A stretch of 14,726 nt of DNA from Treponema sp. (lineage in GTDB: Bacteria > Spirochaetota > Spirochaetia > Treponematales > Treponemataceae): assembly GCA_017613485.1 (NCBI GenBank), contig JAGADS010000018.1:1-14726 (forward strand), read 5' to 3'. The first letter of the stretch is position 1. Each line of letters opens with the position of its first letter. The position numbers and the translations under genes were made by a program. Below the pieces are notes generated by a model. That model was not told the origin of the DNA, did no database searches, and worked only from the letters and a program-made list of their open reading frames with translations. This document shows positions 7,032 to 14,677 of this stretch, piece by piece.

Positions 7032-7739
7032 ATGGTGAATCAGTTTGAACAGACAAAAGTTTTGATCTCAGAAATGAAGACCTTGTTCGAATTAAAGGAA
7101 AAAAAATTCTGGGATGAATTGTTTTCTGAAGTAAAAAGGAAGCATACAGTTCAAAGTGATTTCTGCTTAGTCAGGAAAGATATCAAGGCAGAAGATGTCG
7201 AGGAATATTTTATGGATGTGACTTCAAGATTGTGTGAGAAGTATGATCTTTCATCAAGAGAATCATTTATGAATAATTTCTATCATGCAAAGTATTATCA
7301 TATATCATTTGAATTGGATGAGAATCTCATATTCTATGAATTTTCGACATGTGTGACCCCAGATACAATTAAGCTAGACCTGTTGCCCATGAAATTAAAC
7401 GTCATGACCCTTCCGCTGGAAGATTATGTTCTTGGGGGAAACATTCTGTCTGAAATATGCAACTTGCTTTTCAGTCCTGAGGAAAAAAGAATAAACAGGC
7501 TTATGGAAGAGTGGAATAAAATAATGTCTCTTTCAGAAAACCTTACAATAAAGACGATAGAGATTGCACAAAATTCAATCAGAACTATTTATGAATCAAG
7601 CCGGGAAACCAGCCTGCATATTGTTCAAAAAAATCTGTTTACAGATCTGGAGATAAATAAAAGGATAACACGAATCTATCACAAGGACTTTTTGGAAAAT
7701 CCACGCGTTCTTACAGATTTATTAAAGACTAAGAGGTAG
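7032..7739 (+). CDS. Conserved-looking protein of unknown function in the AAA/MoxR cassette
   Basis: I do not recognise a family for this 235-residue protein. It is soluble by appearance, with no signal peptide or membrane segment. The first 75 residues are charged and probably helical (TLFELKEKKFWDELFSEVKR). The middle (about 85-140) alternates hydrophobic and polar residues like a beta sheet (YYHISFELDENLIFYEFSTC). The last 90 residues look helical again and end in a basic tail. GAGG seven bases before the ATG at 7032 supports the start, and the gap to the AAA gene is 11 bases, so it is probably co-translated with it. By position it may be an adaptor or substrate of the AAA ATPase, which is inference only. 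No catalytic motif is visible. Confidence 0.75.
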   Translation: MVNQFEQTKVLISEMKTLFELKEKKFWDELFSEVKRKHTVQSDFCLVRKDIKAEDVEEYFMDVTSRLCEKYDLSSRESFMNNFYHAKYYHISFELDENLIFYEFSTCVTPDTIKLDLLPMKLNVMTLPLEDYVLGGNILSEICNLLFSPEEKRINRLMEEWNKIMSLSENLTIKTIEIAQNSIRTIYESSRETSLHIVQKNLFTDLEINKRITRIYHKDFLENPRVLTDLLKTKR

Positions 7740-7748
7740 AAAACAAAC

Positions 7749-7788
7749 TTGTCATTTAAGATTGCCGGATCCCGTCCGGCAATGACAA
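7749..7788 (+). repeat. REP-like palindromic element, second copy
   Basis: A perfect 9-bp stem (ATTGCCGGA 7761-7769, TCCGGCAAT 7775-7783) surrounds the loop TCCCG. It is framed by TTGTCATT (7749-7756) and AATGACAA (7781-7788). The order GTCATT, spacer ending AAG, stem, 5-base loop, stem, GACA matches the element at 3543-3614 read on the minus strand. It fills most of the gap between two cassette genes and could act as an mRNA-stabilising or attenuating hairpin. No T-run follows. Confidence 0.75.
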
Positions 7789-7808
7789 ACGTTTAACTAG
7801 TAAATAAT

Positions 7809-7813
7809 GGAGG
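7809..7813 (+). promoter_or_regulatory. Shine-Dalgarno that sets the MoxR start
   Basis: GGAGG lies eight bases before the ATG at 7822. The upstream in-frame ATG at 7807 overlaps this site and has no site of its own, so 7822 is the likely start. Confidence 0.7.
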
Positions 7814-7821
7814 ATATAGAA

Positions 7822-8898
7822 ATGTCAACAAGAATCAATGGGTCACTGCTTTTGGAAATACTTGAGGAAACACCTGCAAATCAAAACATCATGCTCATGG
7901 GAAAACATGGAATCGGAAAATCACAGATTCTTGAAAAATTCTACAGTGATAAGGGATACAAGGTTGTATGTCTTTTTCTAGGACAGATGAGTGACCCCGG
8001 TGACTTGATAGGAATCCCGCATAAGAACGAAGAAACAGGCCACACGGAATTCATGCCGCCATACTGGTTTCCGACAGATGATACTCCGGTAGTGTTGTTT
8101 CTTGATGAATTGAATCGTGCCCGCCCGGAAGTTTTGCAGACGATAATGGATCTGGCACTGAACAGAAAACTTGCAGGACGCTCACTGCCAAAAGGAAGCA
8201 GGATTATTTCCGCAGTAAACAATGGCGAGGAATATCAGCTTACAGATCTTGATCCAGCCTTGGTCAGCCGATTTAACATTTACGAATTTGAGCCGACAGT
8301 TCAGGACTGGCTTATATGGGCAAGCAAAAATGGAATAGATGATCGTGTAATAAATTTCATTACCATGCATCCTAACTCTCTGGATAATCAAGTATCAATG
8401 GAAGAGCTTGATAATCTAGAAAAGACTCCAGACCGCCGTGCATGGGTTCGTGTATCTGAATTGATTTCCAGTAAAACTGATTTAAAACAAAGTCACAAAA
8501 GCATGATTAGCGGAATCATTGGAGGGCTTACAGCCAGCCGCTTCTTTGAATTCCTGGACAAAAATCATCTTCTTACGGCAGAAGAGCTTCTTCTTGATGA
8601 CTTTGAAAAGAGCAGGAGAAAACTTAATACTTATTCAACTCCACAAATGGCCGCAATAAATGAAGCAATCTTTAATTTTCTTGAAATCGGAATATACAAT
8701 GACACGGAGAAAAAGACAATTGCTCTTAATGTTCCGTTATATTTCAGTTATCTGGAAGAGAAAAATATGCGTGAGGCTATGGCACACTTTGCAAATATGT
8801 TCAGCGGAACAAATTTCCCGAAGGCTCTGGTTTTTATTGTTGGGGAATGCCCGGAACTGTATTCAAAAATGACGGCATTTGTCTCGGAAATAAAATAG
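7822..8898 (+). CDS. MoxR-type AAA+ ATPase
   Basis: A 358-residue AAA+ protein of the MoxR/AAA_5 type. Walker A is GKHGIGKS at 27-34 and Walker B is VVLFLDELNRA from residue 90 (D95, E96). The ELNRA followed by RPEVLQTIMDLALNRKL is the helix-2 insert region characteristic of MoxR proteins. SAVNNGEEY carries sensor 1 and LDPALVSRFNIYEFEP the arginine finger. The C-terminal third is helical. MoxR ATPases act as chaperone-like motors together with a VWA-domain protein, as in RavA-ViaA, and such a protein is encoded just downstream after a 12-base gap. Both nucleotide-binding motifs look intact. The substrate is unknown; the downstream nuclease and helicase are candidates by position. Confidence 0.9.
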   Translation: MSTRINGSLLLEILEETPANQNIMLMGKHGIGKSQILEKFYSDKGYKVVCLFLGQMSDPGDLIGIPHKNEETGHTEFMPPYWFPTDDTPVVLFLDELNRARPEVLQTIMDLALNRKLAGRSLPKGSRIISAVNNGEEYQLTDLDPALVSRFNIYEFEPTVQDWLIWASKNGIDDRVINFITMHPNSLDNQVSMEELDNLEKTPDRRAWVRVSELISSKTDLKQSHKSMISGIIGGLTASRFFEFLDKNHLLTAEELLLDDFEKSRRKLNTYSTPQMAAINEAIFNFLEIGIYNDTEKKTIALNVPLYFSYLEEKNMREAMAHFANMFSGTNFPKALVFIVGECPELYSKMTAFVSEIK

Positions 8899-8910
8899 CA
8901 TGGAGTTTCT

Positions 8911-9498
8911 ATGTCTGTAAAAGAAAAAATCAGCAAAGTCATAGATAATTGGTTTTTATATGAGCCGCTTTTGTTTGAGGTTTATTGCACGCACAAGCTT
9001 GAGCCAAACTGTGACATGAAGTGCAAGTTCAGGACAGGAAAGCATCGCATTGAGTATAATCCACAGCTCCTTGAAAACCATTCGACAGCGGAAATAGAAA
9101 AGCTTCTTAAAATTGAAATTACAAGGATCCTGCTTAAGCATCCGTATCAAAGGGTTCCTCTGCATCCCAATCATTCTGCATTATCGACGGCAAGTGATGT
9201 AACCTTAGCAGAGCATTGTGATTTCGAGAATGACCTTAAGGGAGCCGACTATTACAATTTGAACGGGCAACTGAGCTTTGAGGAATACTACAAAAAACTC
9301 TATGCAATATGTCCCGAAATTGAATCTGGTGAATACATTTCTCCTGAGACAGAATATGGTGAAATCTGGGAATACGAGGCGGCCGCGGATGCATCTGCAC
9401 TCTGGGATGAAGATGAACAAATGTGTGATTCAATTAACCAGAAAATTCAAAATGCAATTAAGACAAAACAATGGGGCAGCATCAGTAGAAAATTCTAG
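8911..9498 (+). CDS. DUF2201-type protein, N-terminal metallopeptidase-like half, ended by an in-frame TAG
   Basis: This 195-residue ORF matches the N-terminal, putative metallopeptidase-like half of DUF2201 proteins, which normally continue into a VWA-like half. GGAG five bases upstream supports the ATG at 8911. The place of the family's HExxH zinc motif reads IEITR (68-72, in LLKIEITRILLKHPYQR): the glutamate is kept but both histidines are gone, so peptidase activity is doubtful. STASDVTLAEH around 92-102 corresponds to the segment after the motif. The frame stops at TAG 9496-9498, and the same frame then carries the VWA half without a shift. It is therefore probably one gene interrupted by a nonsense codon, or one read through it. 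It is the expected partner of the MoxR ATPase upstream. Confidence 0.75.
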   Translation: MSVKEKISKVIDNWFLYEPLLFEVYCTHKLEPNCDMKCKFRTGKHRIEYNPQLLENHSTAEIEKLLKIEITRILLKHPYQRVPLHPNHSALSTASDVTLAEHCDFENDLKGADYYNLNGQLSFEEYYKKLYAICPEIESGEYISPETEYGEIWEYEAAADASALWDEDEQMCDSINQKIQNAIKTKQWGSISRKF

Positions 9499-9528
9499 GA
9501 AACAATTATTGCCTCCCTTAAAATTCCT

Positions 9529-10062
9529 ATGGACTACAGAAGAATTCTTTCACAGTTCCGTGCAACCATAATAGGCCAGCGACGGAAACTTACAAGGATG
9601 AAACCAAACAGGCGCTATGACTTTGCCTACATGGGAAGCAAGTTTGAGCCTAAGACTCATCTTCTTGTGGCAGTGGATGCAAGCGGCTCAATAGACAGTA
9701 AAGACTTGGAGAATTCCTTTTCCATCATAAACCGCTTTTTCAGCTACAATGTTGAGTCTATTTGTGTAATTACATTTGATACGGAAATAACGCAGAAAAA
9801 AAATCTCAAGAAAGCCTCTAGGGAAATAAAAGTAATAGGTCGTGGCGGAACAAATTTCCAATGTGTAATCGATTATTACGAAAGTCACTATGAGTATCAG
9901 GGCCTGATTATCTTTACCGATGGGTATGCACCTCTACCCACAATCAAAAAAAACAAGCAGATACTCTGGATTCTGACCGGGAAATCTGAGTATGATGATG
10001 CAATTAAATGGATTAAACCCATGCGCTTTAACCGGGCAACATGGATTCCGTCGGTAAGGTAG
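9529..10062 (+). CDS. DUF2201-type protein, C-terminal VWA-like half
   Basis: This is the von Willebrand factor A-like half of the same DUF2201-type protein, in the same frame as 8911-9498. The metal-ion-dependent adhesion site is complete: DASGS (D50, S52, S54), T108 in GRGGTNF and D131 in IFTDGYAP, numbered from the ATG at 9529. The frame is already open from 9499, with ETIIASLKIP before the ATG. MDYRRILSQFR and the KPNRRYDF segment correspond to the family's linker between halves, so the protein logically begins upstream of 9529. No Shine-Dalgarno precedes 9529, which argues against an independent gene. Read from 8911 to 10062 through TAG, the product would be about 383 residues, a normal size for the family. 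VWA domains bind protein partners through the metal, here probably the MoxR ATPase. Confidence 0.75.
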   Translation: MDYRRILSQFRATIIGQRRKLTRMKPNRRYDFAYMGSKFEPKTHLLVAVDASGSIDSKDLENSFSIINRFFSYNVESICVITFDTEITQKKNLKKASREIKVIGRGGTNFQCVIDYYESHYEYQGLIIFTDGYAPLPTIKKNKQILWILTGKSEYDDAIKWIKPMRFNRATWIPSVR

Positions 10063-10111
10063 TTGCAAAACTTATAGAAACTGTTTTATGATTATTTAAG
10101 GAGTATGATAT

Positions 10112-12817
10112 ATGAAACTTTTTTATAATCCTTCTTTTTCTGGAAATGCTTATGTGGACTTTAAGAAGACAACGGTTTTACTTGATTCAAAAATCGTAAA
10201 TACTGCAGGGCTTTGCGGAATCATTAAATTACATGCGGGAATCTGCTCAGAAGTCAAGGATTATGGAACTCGATTTGTGGATTATTATGCGGCCATGAAA
10301 AAGTATATGAAAAAAAATCCTTATAATGTCATGGCGGCTTCTTTTAATGTTGACAAATTGAATACAGCGAAGAAATGCCTTGAATGGCGTGATACCCTTA
10401 CGGCAAGCGGGTGGACTGGGTCTGTTTCGGCTCCTACAGAACGCATGAAAGTGCTTTGCGGTGTTGAAGAGTTCTTCCATGATAAATCAGCAGGAGAAGA
10501 ATTGCTTGATATCATTATCTGGATTGAAGAAGGTTGTCCGCTTCCTGAGCTTGAGATTATAACCTCGTCTTACTATGAGGATTTTGCACCGTCAGAAGTT
10601 CGCCTATTAAAAGCCTTGATTGAACGTGGAGTATTATTCAGTACAATAGAAGATGAGGATGCCTGTAATAATATTTCAAAAATACATTCTGTGCTGGAGG
10701 GGAAAAAAGGAGTTGTCCTGGATCCAAAAGATGATTCGTTTGAAATCTGGAACTTTGAAGAAAAAGATGAGGCAGTAAAATATCTTACCATGCATGATGC
10801 TGATGAGTTTGATGTATGGATTAATGCCGACAACAAGGAGTTTGATAACTGGCAGAAGCTTGAAGGCAAGAAGCTCAGTGGCTCTGAGATATCGGGTATT
10901 CCACAGATTGCAGAACTTCTTACAATAGGACTTACGATTTTTGAACGTCCGCTGAATGTTTATAACATTGTCGAGTGGCTGAATACAACACTTAATCCAT
11001 TGTCTGATTTTTTCAGGAAGAAGCTTGCGGAAACCATCTGCGGCACAGGCGGATATTACAATGATGCATGCAGGACTTTAATCAATGAACAGATTGAAAA
11101 ATATCCTGACTCAAAAGAGAGAATCGAAAAATTTTTACCAGATATCAATACACCGTATTTTGAAGAATCAGATATTGAAGTTGATGCAATAAAAGAGTTT
11201 GTTAAAAACCTACGCTCCTGGTGCAGTCAGAAAATAGCGATGAACAAGGATTGTGATGCTCAAATTGATCAACTTGGTTATGTAATAAATCAGGCGAACA
11301 CTCTTCTTCTGCTTTTGGAAGAATATGGCGAAACTGCAATTCCATATTCTGATATTGAGCTGATGACATCTGTAATTTCGACAGATGTAACACTCATGCA
11401 ATATTCAGCACAGTCTGGTTGCAAGAATATCATCAATTCCTATGCTGATTTCTGCGATGCTGCCGACAAAACAATATGGTGTGATTTTTATCAGAATGGA
11501 AATGCCGGAAAGCTTACATATTCATTCCTGTCGCCTGTTGAAATAGAAAAACTCCGTGAGGAACTTCCGCTCTGGGAAACCGCAAAAGAGCAGGAATATA
11601 TCAGAAAGCTTATCCTTACTCCATTTGCGAAAACAAAGAAAAAGCTAGTGCTTGTCACAATTGATAAAATAGGTTCATCACCAGCCCCAAAAAGCCCGCT
11701 TTACATTCAACTGGAAAAATATTTTGCAGATACACTTTCTCCATTTGTACACCAGAAGAAGCTCGACGATTCACACTACAGACTTCAAGAGAAAATCGAC
11801 AACCGCATGGAAAGTGACCAGGAATTTGTTGAGATTAAAAACACTGAATTCATCAAGAAGAACTGGCCGGACCATCAGAGTTATTCCAGTCTTGAAAACC
11901 TTATTCCACATCCGCTTGATTATGTAATTTCAAGCTATGCCAAGTTTACTACAAATGATGTAAATGCAATCAAAGATTTTTCAACAATAACAGGTTCAGT
12001 GGCACATAAAATAATAGAAATACTTTTCAGTCCGAAAGATGAAGTAAAAGACAGTGGGACTCCTGCCTATATAAGAAAGCAGATAGATCTGCATTTTGAT
12101 GAAGTATTCGCAGAGACCGTTCAGTCGGAAGGTGCAATTCTCCTTGTTAAGGAAAACAGACTTGAACTCCAGAAATTCAAAAAACAGGTAAAGACAAACC
12201 TTGAGGAACTTTTGAAGGGAATCGAAGGAAATGATCTTCATGTGCTTGCGTGTGAAAAGCGCATAGGTTATTCCAAAGACACTGATAAGGATGTAGTTCT
12301 TAGTCACGGCATAATTGGTAATCTGGATATTACAGGCAATGTTGATATGCTGCTGGAAGATTCAGAGGGCAATCCTTATATCTTTGATTTTAAGTGGACT
12401 TCTTCTTCAAAGCGCCATGCTTCAATGCTGGAGGATAATAAATCGGTTCAGCTTGCCTTGTACAAGGAACTTGTTTCAAAAGAGATGAAAAAGGAAGTAA
12501 AAGCTGTTGCATATTTCTTGATGCCGGCCGCTCGTTTTGTTTCATGCCAGGAGTTGAAGGGTGCCATCAATTTTCAGCAGGTTAGAATAAATCCGGACAG
12601 AAAGACAAAAGACCTGCTAAAGGAAATTCAGAAATCTTATGACTATCGCATGAAAGAAGTGCTATCAGGAAAATTGGAAGAAACCACAGGCTGGACACAA
12701 GATGCAATAACTTATGAAAAGAAGCGGGAAGAGCTTGGACTTATGCCAATGGATTATTACGATGACATGAAGAGCGGTCCATACGATGACATAGGCTTGA
12801 TTAAGGGAAGAAAGTAG
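10112..12817 (+). CDS. AddB-like protein with C-terminal PD-(D/E)XK nuclease domain
   Basis: A 901-residue protein resembling the AddB/RecB-type partner of helicase-nuclease complexes that resect DNA ends. The last 300 residues form the nuclease. SYSSLENLIPHPLDYVI matches the domain-entry motif, H632 lies in GSVAHKIIEILF, and the metal-binding residues are D745 (GNVDMLL) and D759/K761 (YIFDFKW). The QxxxY-type motif is Q780/Y784 in SVQLALYKEL. The N-terminal 600 residues have no Walker A or other helicase motif, like the inactive helicase scaffold of AddB, but their similarity is too low to prove by eye. The cysteines that hold the iron-sulphur cluster in classical AddB seem absent: the usual CPF is HPL and no cysteine cluster follows the nuclease. 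AAGGAG eight bases before the ATG sets the start. It ends 12 bases before the helicase gene. Confidence 0.85.
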   Translation: MKLFYNPSFSGNAYVDFKKTTVLLDSKIVNTAGLCGIIKLHAGICSEVKDYGTRFVDYYAAMKKYMKKNPYNVMAASFNVDKLNTAKKCLEWRDTLTASGWTGSVSAPTERMKVLCGVEEFFHDKSAGEELLDIIIWIEEGCPLPELEIITSSYYEDFAPSEVRLLKALIERGVLFSTIEDEDACNNISKIHSVLEGKKGVVLDPKDDSFEIWNFEEKDEAVKYLTMHDADEFDVWINADNKEFDNWQKLEGKKLSGSEISGIPQIAELLTIGLTIFERPLNVYNIVEWLNTTLNPLSDFFRKKLAETICGTGGYYNDACRTLINEQIEKYPDSKERIEKFLPDINTPYFEESDIEVDAIKEFVKNLRSWCSQKIAMNKDCDAQIDQLGYVINQANTLLLLLEEYGETAIPYSDIELMTSVISTDVTLMQYSAQSGCKNIINSYADFCDAADKTIWCDFYQNGNAGKLTYSFLSPVEIEKLREELPLWETAKEQEYIRKLILTPFAKTKKKLVLVTIDKIGSSPAPKSPLYIQLEKYFADTLSPFVHQKKLDDSHYRLQEKIDNRMESDQEFVEIKNTEFIKKNWPDHQSYSSLENLIPHPLDYVISSYAKFTTNDVNAIKDFSTITGSVAHKIIEILFSPKDEVKDSGTPAYIRKQIDLHFDEVFAETVQSEGAILLVKENRLELQKFKKQVKTNLEELLKGIEGNDLHVLACEKRIGYSKDTDKDVVLSHGIIGNLDITGNVDMLLEDSEGNPYIFDFKWTSSSKRHASMLEDNKSVQLALYKELVSKEMKKEVKAVAYFLMPAARFVSCQELKGAINFQQVRINPDRKTKDLLKEIQKSYDYRMKEVLSGKLEETTGWTQDAITYEKKREELGLMPMDYYDDMKSGPYDDIGLIKGRK

Positions 12818-12829
12818 GAGGATCATAAA

Positions 12830-14677
12830 ATGAAGAACGTAAAATATATCAGTGCAAGCGCCGGTAGTGGAAAAACATATTCTCTTACAAAAGCCCTTAC
12901 CGAGGCAATTCAGGAAGGCAAGGTTGAACCTGAAAATGTGATACTTACAACCTTTACCAAAGCAGCTGCCTCAGAGTTCAAGGAAAAAGCCAAGGCCATG
13001 CTTTATGAAAACGGCCTTGTTACAGAAGCAGACCGTCTGGACCAGGCATTAATAGGAACAATTCACAGTGTTGCCGAAAACCTTATCATGAAGTACTGGT
13101 ATGTTCTGGGCTTGAGTCCAAAGATAAGTCCTATTGCGGAGGAGGATTTGGAGTTCTTTAAAACTCAATCAATGACAAGCCTTCTTTCTCATAAGGAACT
13201 TTCTTTTCTGAATGATTTTGCAGAAGAATTTAATATCCGGCAGGAGCGTTCCTCAAAAATAAATTATGATTTTTGGAAAAAAGATTTGTCACAGATTCTG
13301 GAATATGCAACAAATTATGATATAAAGGAATTCGAATCCAGTATAGCATTCTCGAAAAAACTTACATCAAGTCTTGTACATGGTGGATATCATATCAAAA
13401 TAAATAAAGATGCAATTAATGAATATCTTGATAAAGCTGAAATCATTAATAAGGTATCTAATTCAGACAAACAGGACGAGATACAGATTGCAATAAATAA
13501 TCTTCGCAGAGATATACAGAAAAGCGACCCTTCATCATTTAAGTTAGCTAAATATATAAAGAAATTTTTTAAGGATCATCCTTTCAAGGATCTCAAAGAA
13601 CAGCAGGTTTCTATATCAGATGAACTTGCAAATCTTTATTCCTCAGAGGAAGTACGCAATTGGTTAAACCACTATATCGACACGCTTTTTTATCTGGCAG
13701 AGGAATGGGAAAAACAATATGAAGAATATAAGAGGAAAAATCATCTCATAGACTTTTCTGATATGGAGAAATATTTCCATGAATTACTTGGAAATTCTGA
13801 AGTTGCAAATGAAATCAAAGCTACATATAAATATATTTTTGTAGATGAATTTCAAGACTGTTCACCAAAACAGGTTAAGATATTTGACAGTCTATCTGAA
13901 ATAGTTGAAAACAGTATTTGGGTAGGTGATAAGAAACAGGCCATTTATGGTTTTCGTGGCTCTGATACAGAACTGACAACTGCTGTTATGGACATCATAG
14001 CATATAATAAAAATAATAATCTCGATGGTTGTACTACAGATATTTTGGATAAGAGCTGGAGATCTCTTCCTGCAATTGTTAACTTTACGAACAAGGTTTA
14101 CTCTAAGGCATTTAACAAAATAACTTCAGAAGAACAGAAAGAGCTTTCCCTTAAATCTCAAAGACAAGGAGAAGGCAAAGTAGGATTCTGGTGGTTTAAC
14201 GAAGGGAAAAAAGAAGACAGGGCAAAATCATTGGCAGCTAATATTGTGGATATGATTAACAAAAAAGAGAAACCATCTGATATTGCCGTCTTAGCAAGGA
14301 AGAATAGTGATTTGGAAGATGTTGCAGCAGCTTTACGCGAGTATGATGTTCCTGTCTACATTGATGAAGGAGGTCAGGCCGAATCAGAAACAGTAAGTCT
14401 TGTAATTTCACTTCTTCAGCTTGTTGATGATGAAAAAGCAGAGCTTCCAAAAGCACAAATTGCATTTCTTACGGAACCCGATTATAAACTCGGAAAAATC
14501 ATGGATGATAAAATTGAGTTTAGGATGACCGCAAAAGAAGGAGAGCATTTTTATAATGACATTCCTCTTGTGCAGAAGATGCTGGCTGTCCTGAAAAGCG
14601 GCGCATTTCGTGACAGGCTTCTGTCTATGGGAGGATACACCCTGGACCGTCCCGGAGAAATCATCCCGTATCTCTAA
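12830..14677 (+). CDS. AddA/UvrD-like superfamily 1 helicase, truncated, with foreign-looking C-terminus
   Basis: An ATP-dependent DNA helicase of the UvrD/AddA type, 615 residues as read. Motif I is ASAGSGKT at 9-16, motif Ia is TTFTKAAASEF, the following motif is IGTIHSVAENLI, motif II is FVDEFQD ending at D343, motif III is GDKKQAIYGFRGSD at 366-379 and motif IV is DKSWRSLPAIVNF from 407. DIAVLARKNSDLEDVAAALR starts the next domain. Motifs V and VI and a C-terminal nuclease are missing; complete AddA proteins exceed 1000 residues. From about residue 575 the ORF (LVQKMLAVLKSGAFRDRLL, then GGYTLDRPGEI) resembles the end of the PBP-like domain found with MoeA proteins rather than a helicase, and base composition rises in G/C. 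The gene is probably a truncated chimera and non-functional as a full helicase. AGGAGG precedes the ATG at 12830, and it is the expected partner of the nuclease upstream. Confidence 0.82.
   Translation: MKNVKYISASAGSGKTYSLTKALTEAIQEGKVEPENVILTTFTKAAASEFKEKAKAMLYENGLVTEADRLDQALIGTIHSVAENLIMKYWYVLGLSPKISPIAEEDLEFFKTQSMTSLLSHKELSFLNDFAEEFNIRQERSSKINYDFWKKDLSQILEYATNYDIKEFESSIAFSKKLTSSLVHGGYHIKINKDAINEYLDKAEIINKVSNSDKQDEIQIAINNLRRDIQKSDPSSFKLAKYIKKFFKDHPFKDLKEQQVSISDELANLYSSEEVRNWLNHYIDTLFYLAEEWEKQYEEYKRKNHLIDFSDMEKYFHELLGNSEVANEIKATYKYIFVDEFQDCSPKQVKIFDSLSEIVENSIWVGDKKQAIYGFRGSDTELTTAVMDIIAYNKNNNLDGCTTDILDKSWRSLPAIVNFTNKVYSKAFNKITSEEQKELSLKSQRQGEGKVGFWWFNEGKKEDRAKSLAANIVDMINKKEKPSDIAVLARKNSDLEDVAAALREYDVPVYIDEGGQAESETVSLVISLLQLVDDEKAELPKAQIAFLTEPDYKLGKIMDDKIEFRMTAKEGEHFYNDIPLVQKMLAVLKSGAFRDRLLSMGGYTLDRPGEIIPYL

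Noticed and set aside
7761..7783. Hairpin as a rho-independent terminator splitting the cassette
   Set aside because: No T-run follows on either side; it fits the dispersed palindromic family better.
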